From Paracidobacterium acidisoli (lineage in GTDB: Bacteria; Acidobacteriota; Terriglobia; Terriglobales; Acidobacteriaceae), in assembly GCF_003428625.2 (NCBI RefSeq), contig NZ_QVQT02000001.1:558001-622000 (forward strand): 64,000 nt of DNA, written 5' to 3'. Positions 26,112 through 34,393 of the stretch are shown here, in pieces (positions within the stretch are counted from its first letter, which is position 1; each line of letters opens with the position of its first letter). The notes beneath the pieces are model-generated. The model searched no databases and was not told where the DNA came from. It saw only the letters and a program-made list of their open reading frames with translations. Position numbers and translations under genes: made by a program.

Positions 26112-26151
26112 TGTCCGTTTATGGACAGACCCACGGTTACGGACAGGTCCG
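26112..26151. promoter_or_regulatory. Paired palindromes, possible enhancer site for the sigma-54 regulator
   Basis: TGTCC-N6-GGACA (26112-26127) is a perfect inverted repeat, and CGGAC-AG-GTCCG (26140-26151) is a second one 12 bases on. They lie about 100 bases upstream of the -24/-12 candidate, the normal distance for an NtrC-type upstream activating sequence. Confidence 0.45.
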
Positions 26152-26186
26152 GCACTGAGAGGCGCGGTCGTTTGGACGGGGGGTCT

Positions 26187-27371
26187 TTACTGCTGCGGCT
26201 GGGGAGGAGGCGCGGCGTGGCCGCCGCTCATCCGGCGAACCAGCCCTTCATCTGTCTCCTCGTGCAGCTTTCTGGCCTTCGCAAATTCGGCCTGAGCTTC
26301 GGCCTTTTTGCCCATCGACTGATAAAGGCGCGCCAGACGCCAGTGCGCGTCCACCTCGCTCGGATCCATCTCGATGGCGTGAAGGAAATCGGCCACAGCT
26401 TCGTCGTTCTGCTGATCGGCGGCATGAAGAATGCCGAGATCAAGCCAGACGATGCGAACCGTGTCCGGAAGCTTCACAGCCTTTTCGAGAGTGGCGCGGG
26501 CGGCGTCATTCTCGCCGAGCCTGATCTGCGCATCCCCAAGGTAGGCCATCGCCTGGGCATGCGTCGGATCGTTCTCCAGCTCCTGCTGGAACTGCTGCGC
26601 CGCCTCCTCATAATGACGCTGGGTCCAGAGAAGGTATCCCAGGCCAAAGTGGACATTCGGCTCTTTGGGCGAGGCCTTTACCGCCTGCTCGAACTCGGAG
26701 ATGGCTTCGAGGGTGCGGTGAAGGCCGTCAAACGCCTCGCCGGCGAGCATGTGCGCCTGCACCGAATCAGGGTCGACGGTGATGATCTGCTTATATTGTT
26801 CGAGCGTACAGTCGTACTGCTTGTCATAAAGGCAGCTCTGCGCCAGCACGCCGCGGAGCTGCAGATTCTCCGGCGACGCCTTCACCGACGCCTGCAGATA
26901 AGGAACCGCCTCGCGGTACTGCGCCGATCCGAAATAGCTCATGCCCAGCAGAGTCTTCAGACCGGCATCATCCGGCTTTTCAGTAGCGGCGGCCCGAAGA
27001 GGAAGGACGGCTTCGCGGAATTTCCCGGTTTTGAAGTAAGCCAGTCCCAGATCGAGCTGCAGGCCCGGCAGCTTCGGATCGAGCTTCAGAGCGTGTTCGT
27101 AGGCCGGGATCGCAGAGGGATACTCCTCGAGACGCGCGCGAACCAGTCCCAGCTGCGCCCAGGCCTGCACGCTGCGCGGATTCTGCACAGTGATCTGCTG
27201 CCACGCCTGCTCCGCTTCGGCAAAGCGCCCCTGCTGCTCCAGCTGCAGCGCCTGCAGGCTCTCACGGCTCTGCGCCTGATTCCGAGCCGGACCCTGAGCA
27301 TGAAGGAAAGAAAGACCGGCAGCCATCCACACAAACGACAGGAGCAGCCCTGCCCGGCAAAACAACCTCAC
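26187..27371 (-). CDS. Secreted tetratricopeptide-repeat protein
   Basis: 394 residues with a signal peptide (to about FLHAQ), then roughly nine TPR units from residue 40 to 375. Examples are AWAQLGLVRARLEEYPSAI, LQLDLGLAYFKTGKFREAV, VHFGLGYLLWTQRHYEEAA and AHWRLARLYQSMGKKAEAQ. The tail is rich in proline and glutamine. It is predicted to be a periplasmic protein-protein scaffold. It follows the multihaem cytochrome gene by 115 bases on the same strand, a pairing that suggests a role in assembling or partnering that cytochrome. No enzymatic domain was seen. Confidence 0.82.
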   Translation of the reverse strand: MRLFCRAGLLLSFVWMAAGLSFLHAQGPARNQAQSRESLQALQLEQQGRFAEAEQAWQQITVQNPRSVQAWAQLGLVRARLEEYPSAIPAYEHALKLDPKLPGLQLDLGLAYFKTGKFREAVLPLRAAATEKPDDAGLKTLLGMSYFGSAQYREAVPYLQASVKASPENLQLRGVLAQSCLYDKQYDCTLEQYKQIITVDPDSVQAHMLAGEAFDGLHRTLEAISEFEQAVKASPKEPNVHFGLGYLLWTQRHYEEAAQQFQQELENDPTHAQAMAYLGDAQIRLGENDAARATLEKAVKLPDTVRIVWLDLGILHAADQQNDEAVADFLHAIEMDPSEVDAHWRLARLYQSMGKKAEAQAEFAKARKLHEETDEGLVRRMSGGHAAPPPQPQQ

Positions 27372-27486
27372 GTATTCCTCCCCTTCGGCGGATGGATGGC
27401 TTTACTGCCTACGGTAGATGCGTCGACGAATCCGTGGCAAGCGGCCATCCGGAGATCTTTTAAGGCAGCGGACGAAGCCCTGTCCA

Positions 27487-28749
27487 TCATGGATGCTCCG
27501 TTCCGGAATACACGCGTATCCAGTGGTTTCGCATGATCCCGCGAACCACTCTGCCGGCGGTCTCTGACGCGATAGCCGCGGTCGGCTCGAGAGGCATATG
27601 GCAGTCGATACAGTTGTCCGTAATTTTGTGCCCCAGCTTTGTGGACATGCGGCAGCTCTTCCATTGGTGGCAGGTCAGGCACCGGCTGGAGTAGGATGCG
27701 GCAGCCCGCTCCGGCGCATGCTCGTCATGACAGGTGGAACAGGTCATGCCGGGCGACGAGAGATAACATTTGCTTCGCTTCAGCAGGCCCGCCTGATTGC
27801 CGTGCACATCCGGGTGCTCCGCCGCCGGAGCCGCCAGTTGCTGGAAGTAACGGTCGAGGGGCTGCCCAGGCACATAGGAAAATGCCGGCGCGAGCTCGTT
27901 GCGCGCCAGGCCGCTGTGACACAGAGAGCACAGATCGACCTGGCGATCGCGGGAAAACTTCGCCGGGTTGAGAATCGCCGGCCCTTCCCTGCGCGCCGAG
28001 CCCGCGACCTCGCGCCGAATATGCTCGACGCCCGGACCATGGCAGCTCTCGCAGGAAATGCCCGGCTCGAAGCTCGCCGGATCGAAGCGATTGGTCCAGA
28101 GGCTGGGCGTCAGAGCGCGAATATAGGATGCATGGCACTCCAGACAGCCCTGCAAAATGGGCCGCGAGTAATCGGCAGATCCGTCCCTGTATCCGGGACT
28201 GTTGATCCACTGGTGCCCGTTCGTCCAGTAGCTGATCGGCAGCTCAAACAACTCGTCGCCTCTCCAGTACAGATAGGTCTGCCCGCGCACTCCCGAACCG
28301 GTCACGATGCCGATCTTCTCGCTGCGCGTCTTTGTGCCGGAAGTGAAGATGCCGGTCGCCGTTTCGTAATAGCCGTCGTCCTTCTTTTCCATCGTGAAGT
28401 ACAGACCCTCATGATTCGCACTGCTCGCAGCATCGACGATGGTCAGAACATTCGAGCCGGGCGTGAACGATCCGGGAAGGGATTCGGCATTCGGCAGCTG
28501 CGAAGTGAGGTGGTGCGCGGTATGCAGATAAGACAGACTCTGGTCTCTATGGCAGGAAGCGCAGGCAGCGTCTCCGGCATATCCTGGACGAAGATCTGGA
28601 CGAAGTCCGGCCTGGTTCTGACCGCCGGAGCGCTGAACGTCGGTTGGTGTCTGCGCTGCGGCGTTATCAGATGGCTGCAGAGGAAGCCCCGGGATGAGCA
28701 GGAACAGACAGAAGAGAACGGGAATACAGATCGCCCTGGCTCGGCTCAT
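27487..28749 (-). CDS. Seven-haem periplasmic cytochrome c
   Basis: 420 residues from the ATG at 28749, with a signal peptide. Seven CXXCH haem sites are visible in order: CASCH, CLECH, CESCH, CSLCH, CSTCH, CLTCH and CIDCH. The layout, with GYAGDAACASCHRDQ near the mature N-terminus and a GISCESCHGPG site, resembles the cytochrome c554/multihaem family. It probably carries electrons in the periplasm. Whether it is a reductase is not evident, since no CX2CK active-site haem was found. It lies between TonB receptor 2 and the TPR gene on the same strand. Confidence 0.85.
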   Translation of the reverse strand: MSRARAICIPVLFCLFLLIPGLPLQPSDNAAAQTPTDVQRSGGQNQAGLRPDLRPGYAGDAACASCHRDQSLSYLHTAHHLTSQLPNAESLPGSFTPGSNVLTIVDAASSANHEGLYFTMEKKDDGYYETATGIFTSGTKTRSEKIGIVTGSGVRGQTYLYWRGDELFELPISYWTNGHQWINSPGYRDGSADYSRPILQGCLECHASYIRALTPSLWTNRFDPASFEPGISCESCHGPGVEHIRREVAGSARREGPAILNPAKFSRDRQVDLCSLCHSGLARNELAPAFSYVPGQPLDRYFQQLAAPAAEHPDVHGNQAGLLKRSKCYLSSPGMTCSTCHDEHAPERAAASYSSRCLTCHQWKSCRMSTKLGHKITDNCIDCHMPLEPTAAIASETAGRVVRGIMRNHWIRVYSGTEHP

Positions 28750-28857
28750 GAAGCAGATCCCTGCGGCGCGGCGATGACGGGTTGTTTGGCGGGTGCCGCA
28801 CCCAACATGCAATGTACCTGAAGATCGTGCCGGCCCGAAGCCAAAGCAAAAAGAAAA

Positions 28858-28886
28858 CAGCGCGGCAGGATACACCCACCGCGCTG
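28858..28886 (-). terminator. Intrinsic terminator after TonB receptor 2
   Basis: CAGCGCGG and CCGCGCTG form a perfect eight-base stem with a 13-base loop. On the minus strand TTTTCTTTTT follows (28847-28857). It separates the receptor from the cytochrome gene. Confidence 0.8.
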
Positions 28887-28902
28887 CTGGTTTGCGCTGC
28901 GT

Positions 28903-31900
28903 TTAGAAGAGGAACTTTCCACCGAACTGCAGAGTACGCGCATCGTAAGCGCTCGTAACCTGCCCGAAGTTGGCATCGTGGCTTGCCAGATCCAGATTCT
29001 GAAACTGGGTATGGTTGAAGGTGTTGAAGGATTCAACGCGAATCTCGATCCGCGGCCCTTCATGGGAGGTCAGCGCGAAGGATTTGAAGACGCTGACATT
29101 CCAGTTGAAGAGACCAGGACCGACAACGTTATCCTTGCCGGCGTTTCCAAAACCGTTGTTCGGACCGCCGGACCAGGGGGCGACAGGATCTGCATACGCA
29201 GCCGTGTTAAACCATGCTTTCTGCGTCTTCGGTCCTGAAACCCCTGCGACCAGATTCGGACGGTTGGTGGTTCCACCGCCCAGACCCAGTGTGTCCGATC
29301 CGTTGTAGGTAATGGTCTGGGGCACGCCGGACTGTGCCGTCGTGACACCGGAGAGCTCCCATCCACCGAGGAAGGTGTGCTCAAATGCATTGCTTGCATG
29401 CATAAAGAACGGCACCTTATAGACATAATTGGCACTGAAGATATTGCGCCGATCAAGCGTGCCTGATCCACGGTCATATCTCAGATCGAAGGGGTTCGAT
29501 ACCGTGCCGTTGAGGTCGTCGCTGCGGATATCGATCTCATGCGACCAGGTATAGGAGAGCTGCAGTGTCAGGCCATGCTTGTTTTCCATACGCAAAGCGG
29601 TCTGCAGCGAGTTGTAGCTGAAATTTGTGGCATTCTCATCCGTCTGAATGCTCGCAAAGCCGCGGAAGATTCGATACAGGTTGGCATTCGCGCCGCCCTG
29701 CACAGCCTGACGGTCAGCATATGGAGTAGAGGTGCCATTGGTCAGCGGCAGCGTGTTGATCTGACGCTGATCGTCCTGGTTCCAGCCGCTCGTACCCACG
29801 TACTGGAACAGAGCGACCACCGAAGGAGCCAGCTGGTGCTGGACACCGAGGCTGTACTGCACCGTTCCCGGATTCGGGTAGTAATACGCAAGAGCATTGA
29901 TACTTGCCGGCAGGATCGGCGTTGCGGCCGCCGCGCCGGTTGCAAGGCTTGTGCTCGGGTTCGAGAAATATATGGCATTCGACGTGGGCTGATAGGCATA
30001 CGGCGGGTTTGTGTCGGAGCCGTATACATCATTGCCCTGAACACGCTCGAAGAACATTCCGAAGCCGCCGCGAACGACCGTTTTGCCTGTTCCGAAAAGG
30101 TCAAGCGCAAAGCCAATGCGAGGCTGGATCGTGTTGTAAGAGTTTTTCACGAGCCCGCGATCGAACCCGTTCTTGCCGGGAAGCTGTATGCCATTCAGAT
30201 AGAACGGTTGCGGAGCATTGGTTGGATTACCGAGCCCAGGGCTGGTGGCAAGTATGGCACCGCTGGGATCCAGAGCCGCTGTGTCGGCTGAATTATAGGT
30301 TGAAGGAACAAAGTTGGCCGTGCGATTGAATTTCTCGTACACGTGCGGCAGACCGTCGTAACGCACGCCGAGGTTCAGCGTCAGACGAGGCGTGACGTGC
30401 CAGTTATCCATTCCGTAGAAGGAATAAGTATTGTTCAGCCAGTGGTCTGTATCCAGTATCTGAAGCTGCTGAAACTTGTCTGCAAATCCAAGCAGGAAGT
30501 TCAGATAAGAATCGCCGGTGTAATCGGTGCCGAAGGTATAGTCTCCCTGCGTATCCGCCTGCTGCTGCTGGTTTTTGTCGTCGCGCATATAAGAGAAGCC
30601 AAACTTGAAGGCGTGCTTTCCCTTATTCCACGAAACATCATCGCGAAGCTGATAATTCAGGAAAGAGTTATGCCAGGGCCAGTAATTGATCGTCCAGTTG
30701 GTGCCGAGCGGCGCACCGAGGTCGATCGAGGGCATGCGGGTATCCGTATTGTTAGCCCCCGGGAAAAAGCCCTGCTGTGACCAGCCGGAAGGCTGCTGAT
30801 AGATACCGGTCGGGGTAATACCGATCGTGTTGCCGTTCACATTAAGAGCGGTTTCATTCAGCAGAGTGGGTGACAGTGCCTGCGTCAGCTTGATGACCGA
30901 GCCCCATGACGGGTTGGCAAAGACGTCTCCGGTGGTTACATAACTGTCGTTGCCCCACATATCCGGATAGTAGGTCTGCGACATCTGATCGTGAATCCAG
31001 TGGCCCATCAAGTGCATTTTTTCGTTGATGTTATGGTCGATGCGGACAACGTCCTCACGCACGTAGGTAGGCTGCTTGGGCGATGCGATATACGAGGCGA
31101 TTCCTGAATTCGGTTTTGGAATCGCACCGGTTCCCATGAAGAGAATTGCATTCGAATCAATGAATTTGTTGTTAATTAGATTGCCTGGAAAAGGTTCTCC
31201 AGGGGTAAGCCCCATATTTTCGAACTTCATTATCTGGTCGTGATTCACTAATCTCGTGCCGTTGGGAGCGAACTCTTTCGGAACGCAGGGCGGCGCAGCC
31301 ACATCTGCATTACAAATCGTTCCGATCTGTGACGGTGAAAATGGCTTGTCGTTATATGCCGAATAGGCAAGATCTGTCCCGGAGACCGGGAAATCACCGG
31401 CCGGAACGGTGCTGGTCACAGTCGGGTTCGCACCCTGAATGTACTTGCGCCACTCTTCGCTCCAGAAGAAGAAGGTCTTTTTGCGGTCGCTGTTGTAGAC
31501 GTGAGGAATCCAGACCGGACCACCGATCTCGCCGCCGAAGATGTTGAGACGTAGTTCCGGTGTTGCCTGGTGGTTCAGGTTCGTAAAGTAGGCGTTCGCG
31601 TCGAAGGCGTCGTTACGGTTGAACTCCCAGAGGCCGCCGTGAAAATCATGCGAGCCGGACTTGAGCACCATGGTGACCGTGCCGCCGGAGGAGATGCCGT
31701 AGTCCGGTGCGTAGTTGCTGTCCAGTGTCTGGAATTCAGCCAGCACATCCGGTGAAGGCATCACATCGACTTTGCCGCCGCTGCCGCGGTCGTACACTTC
31801 GCCGCCGTCGATCAGCCAGTTGTTATGGCCCGGACGCATGCCGTTAAAGCTGATGCTGAAAGTGCTGCCCTGCGCCGTAACCCCGTTGAATGATGGCAGC

Positions 31901-32400
31901 ATCGCGGAAACACCCGTGCCCAGCGTCGTGAGCGACACCATGTTGCGGCCGTTGGTCGCAAGGTCGGTCATCTGCTGGCCGGTGATCAGCGTGCTGACTT
32001 CGTTAGTCTCCGATTGCAGGTGCAGCGCTTCGGCCTGAACGGTCACGGTGGTGCCGGCAGCGCCCACGGTCAGGGTTACGTCTTCGCGCACCGTCGCCGC
32101 CACGTTCATCACGATGCCGGTTTTGGTGTAGTTTTCAAAGCCCGGGGCTGCGACCTGAAGATCATAGGAACCGATGTGCAGCGCCGGAAAATCATAAAGG
32201 CCGGCGTTATTGGTCAACGCGGTACGGGCCTCGCCCGTGCTGGGGTTGGTGAGCGTCACCTTTGCACCGGGCACCACGGCGCCGGTGGGATCGCTGACCG
32301 CGCCTGACAGTTCCGCGTTCTCCTGCGCTCGGGCCATCGTGCCGGTCAGGCACAACAGAGCGACCAGGATCGCGCCAAATGCGTATCTGGCAAGTCTCAT
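28903..32400 (-). CDS. TonB-dependent receptor with carboxypeptidase-regulatory-like domain (receptor 2)
   Basis: 1165 residues from the ATG at 32400, with AAGGAGAGG upstream. A signal peptide ending TMARAQ leads to the regulatory beta-sandwich (ELSGAVSDPTGAVVPGAKVTL, YDFPALHIGSYDLQVAAPGF). A plug region follows (FNGMRPGHNNWLIDGGEVYD, LDSNYAPDYGISSGGTV), then the long barrel ending LQFGGKFLF. The type takes up large substrates through the outer membrane. The adjacent divergent LacI regulator and MFS transporter suggest a sugar ligand. Its leader is long and lower in G+C than the gene. Confidence 0.87.
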   Translation of the reverse strand: MRLARYAFGAILVALLCLTGTMARAQENAELSGAVSDPTGAVVPGAKVTLTNPSTGEARTALTNNAGLYDFPALHIGSYDLQVAAPGFENYTKTGIVMNVAATVREDVTLTVGAAGTTVTVQAEALHLQSETNEVSTLITGQQMTDLATNGRNMVSLTTLGTGVSAMLPSFNGVTAQGSTFSISFNGMRPGHNNWLIDGGEVYDRGSGGKVDVMPSPDVLAEFQTLDSNYAPDYGISSGGTVTMVLKSGSHDFHGGLWEFNRNDAFDANAYFTNLNHQATPELRLNIFGGEIGGPVWIPHVYNSDRKKTFFFWSEEWRKYIQGANPTVTSTVPAGDFPVSGTDLAYSAYNDKPFSPSQIGTICNADVAAPPCVPKEFAPNGTRLVNHDQIMKFENMGLTPGEPFPGNLINNKFIDSNAILFMGTGAIPKPNSGIASYIASPKQPTYVREDVVRIDHNINEKMHLMGHWIHDQMSQTYYPDMWGNDSYVTTGDVFANPSWGSVIKLTQALSPTLLNETALNVNGNTIGITPTGIYQQPSGWSQQGFFPGANNTDTRMPSIDLGAPLGTNWTINYWPWHNSFLNYQLRDDVSWNKGKHAFKFGFSYMRDDKNQQQQADTQGDYTFGTDYTGDSYLNFLLGFADKFQQLQILDTDHWLNNTYSFYGMDNWHVTPRLTLNLGVRYDGLPHVYEKFNRTANFVPSTYNSADTAALDPSGAILATSPGLGNPTNAPQPFYLNGIQLPGKNGFDRGLVKNSYNTIQPRIGFALDLFGTGKTVVRGGFGMFFERVQGNDVYGSDTNPPYAYQPTSNAIYFSNPSTSLATGAAAATPILPASINALAYYYPNPGTVQYSLGVQHQLAPSVVALFQYVGTSGWNQDDQRQINTLPLTNGTSTPYADRQAVQGGANANLYRIFRGFASIQTDENATNFSYNSLQTALRMENKHGLTLQLSYTWSHEIDIRSDDLNGTVSNPFDLRYDRGSGTLDRRNIFSANYVYKVPFFMHASNAFEHTFLGGWELSGVTTAQSGVPQTITYNGSDTLGLGGGTTNRPNLVAGVSGPKTQKAWFNTAAYADPVAPWSGGPNNGFGNAGKDNVVGPGLFNWNVSVFKSFALTSHEGPRIEIRVESFNTFNHTQFQNLDLASHDANFGQVTSAYDARTLQFGGKFLF

Positions 32401-32977
32401 AGAGCCTCTCCTTAGAAAGAACAACTTTGTCCCACCTTTGCCGGCCTGAGCCTTCCTCACTCGCAATTTGTCCGGTACATGAACGAAATGCGGAACGAAC
32501 AGCGCATGCCGGTTGACGTCGCCGGAATCAACAAACAGCTTCCGCCACAATCGCCGGTGGTTCGATCGAACAGCTCATGCCAGGGGCACGAAGCTGCCGA
32601 AATACAATGTGATTTGGGAAACGAGCCGCATACCCTGTCCCGGGGAAGTGAGACAGGAAGGAAGTACCGCGGGAAACAACTCCGGCGATGCCACTGTATG
32701 CCAGCTTCGCCTGACGGCGAAGCGGAACACAGCACAAAAGGAGGGAACTCCCTAAGGCTGTACTGATCAAATGCGTCTCCTTAAAAAACTACTTACCGCT
32801 TCCACCGCATGCGGAATCCTCTTTCCGGGATACCTGCTGCGACAAAGCTTTCCGCGCGGCAAAAAGACCGCGCAGTTGCCAGATCCTCTGTCGATCCGGC
32901 ATAGTGCAGATGCGGCGTTTTCTGCCGCAAAGCATCTGAAGAAAAACCAGTTATACGAAGCTTTTTATAGGTGCTTC

Positions 32978-32989
32978 GCTAAAACGTTT
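32978..32989. promoter_or_regulatory. LacI-like operator 1
   Basis: GCTAAAACGTTT contains the perfect eight-base palindrome AAACGTTT with the central CG typical of LacI/GalR sites. A near copy lies inverted at 33077-33092. The two sites flank the candidate receptor promoter. Confidence 0.4.
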
Positions 32990-33029
32990 GATTAGGTAAC
33001 ACGCGCAGTCATTTCGGACTGCGGTTGTC

Positions 33030-33059
33030 ATTTAGCAACACGGAGTTTTGGATTGTCAA
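33030..33059 (-). promoter_or_regulatory. Candidate promoter for TonB receptor 2
   Basis: On the minus strand a perfect TTGACA (33059-33054) is followed after 18 bases by CTAAAT (33035-33030), within a TTGCTAAAT string. The transcript would have a leader of about 620 bases, unusually long. Confidence 0.35.
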
Positions 33060-33076
33060 GTGGTTTTTTCAGAGAG

Positions 33077-33092
33077 AAAAACCGTTTTAGCA
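33077..33092. promoter_or_regulatory. LacI-like operator 2
   Basis: The minus strand reads GCTAAAACGGTTTTT, sharing GCTAAAACG and TTT with operator 1. It lies 18 bases upstream of the candidate receptor -35 box and about 115 bases before the lacI start. Confidence 0.4.
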
Positions 33093-33208
33093 GCAGCCCG
33101 GTATACCCAATGCTATGAAGAAATCCGAATTATCAACCCTGGTTATAAAGTGGATACCGGTCCGGATGACCTGGTATCTCCGCACTGCCTCCACCGGAAG
33201 ATCGGGCT

Positions 33209-34294
33209 ATGCCAGCTAAGCGCAAAGATTCTGCGAGGGATAGCAGCGGGAAGGATATCTTCCTTCCCGGCCGTCCGATTAGTCTCAAAACGCTGGGCGA
33301 CTACCTCGATCTCTCTCCCGCGACTATCTCCCTGGTGCTGAACAACGCGCCCGGAGTGCGATCGATTCCGCAGGAGACGCGGGATCGCGTTTTGGCGGCG
33401 GCAAAAAAATTCGACTACCGTCCCAGTTTCTATGCGCGCTCACTGCGCCGTCGGCAGAGCTTTTCGATCGGCGTGCTGGTTCCCGAGCTGAGCGACGGCT
33501 ATTCCGTGCTGGTGATGAACGGCATCGAGGAAGTGCTGATCGAGGAAGGTTACTTTTATTTCACTGCCAGCCATCGCCGCAAGGCGGACCTGATCGAGGA
33601 GTATCCGCGCATGCTGATGGACCGCTCGGTCGAGGGCTTTATCGCGATCGACACGGCGCTGCAGCATGCTCTGCCGCTGCCGGTCGTAGCGGTTGCAGGC
33701 CACAGAAAGATCGAAGGCGTCACCAACATCGTTCTCGATCACCGCCGCGCCGCAGAGCTCGCTCTGCGCCATCTGTGGCAGCTCGGTCACCGGCAGATCG
33801 CGTTCATGCGCGGGCAGACCTTCAGCTCCGACTCCGACGACCGGTGGAAGAGCCTGATGGCGGTGGCAAAGGAGCTGGAGCTGGAGGTGCATCCGGATCT
33901 GGTGATTCGCCTCGAAGTGAACGTCTCCTCGCCGGAGCTCGGCTACCCGGTGATTCAGCAACTGCTGAACCATAAGCGTTCGTTCACCGCGCTGGTTTCG
34001 TTCAACGATATCGCGGCTATCGGCGCAATTCGCGCACTGCGCGATCACGGCCTGCGCGTGCCGGAGGATATTTCGATCGTCGGCTTCGATGACATTCAGG
34101 GCGCGGCGTATCACAATCCCAGCCTGACCACGATCCGTCAGCCGCTGAACAGCATGGGCAATACCGCGACGCGCATTCTGTTGCAGCGGCTGCGCGGGCA
34201 GAAGGATTATCCGGAGCAGATTGCCATTGTTCCCGAGCTCATCATTCGCGAATCGACGATACCGCCGAATGTCAAACGCATGCGGCAAAGGTAG
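33209..34294 (+). CDS. LacI/GalR-family transcriptional regulator
   Basis: 361 residues. The N-terminal helix-turn-helix with hinge helix is ISLKTLGDYLDLSPATISLVLNNAPGV, and YRPSFYARSLRRRQSFSIGVLVPEL leads into the periplasmic-binding-protein-like effector domain (about 75-345). VSFNDIAAIGAIRALRDHGLRVPEDISIVGFDD is characteristic. GGAAGA precedes the ATG. It should bind a sugar and repress nearby promoters, and the LacI-like palindromes in the divergent region are its probable targets. The MFS gene follows by 99 bases. Confidence 0.9.
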   Translation: MPAKRKDSARDSSGKDIFLPGRPISLKTLGDYLDLSPATISLVLNNAPGVRSIPQETRDRVLAAAKKFDYRPSFYARSLRRRQSFSIGVLVPELSDGYSVLVMNGIEEVLIEEGYFYFTASHRRKADLIEEYPRMLMDRSVEGFIAIDTALQHALPLPVVAVAGHRKIEGVTNIVLDHRRAAELALRHLWQLGHRQIAFMRGQTFSSDSDDRWKSLMAVAKELELEVHPDLVIRLEVNVSSPELGYPVIQQLLNHKRSFTALVSFNDIAAIGAIRALRDHGLRVPEDISIVGFDDIQGAAYHNPSLTTIRQPLNSMGNTATRILLQRLRGQKDYPEQIAIVPELIIRESTIPPNVKRMRQR

Positions 34295-34393
34295 AGGGCG
34301 CGCGATTGCTGCTTCTCCGGCACAGGCGGAGCCGAAGCCCTGCACCGGAAGACGCCCGCACGGCGAAGCGACAGAGGAGAGGCGCCGATTTCT

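Larger units (their letters stand above)
32401..33208. other. Long divergent intergenic region, receptor 2 / lacI
   Basis: About 800 bases without a convincing gene, visibly richer in A+T in its right half than the genes around it. It holds the candidate receptor promoter (33030-33059), two LacI-like sites (32978-32989 and 33077-33092) and several hairpins. These include 33004-33023 (seven-base stem CGCAGTC), 32704-32723 (perfect eight-base stem GCTTCGCC) and 32740-32751. A 74-codon frame at 32771-32995 on + starts after AAGGAGGG, but its composition is unlike the neighbours and I do not call it. A structured leader is possible. Confidence 0.5.

Noticed and set aside
32640-32835. Pieces resembling a cobalamin riboswitch on + (GCCACTGTATGCC, then GGATACCTGC)
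   Set aside because: The GGTG/AATCC and CCCGC elements are missing or out of order, and the next + gene is a LacI regulator rather than a B12 gene. It is kept only as a structured-leader remark.
32771-32995. A 74-codon + frame after AAGGAGGG
   Set aside because: No domain, odd composition, no partner genes, and it overlaps the presumed receptor leader. It could be tested by ribosome profiling, but is not supported enough to list as a gene.
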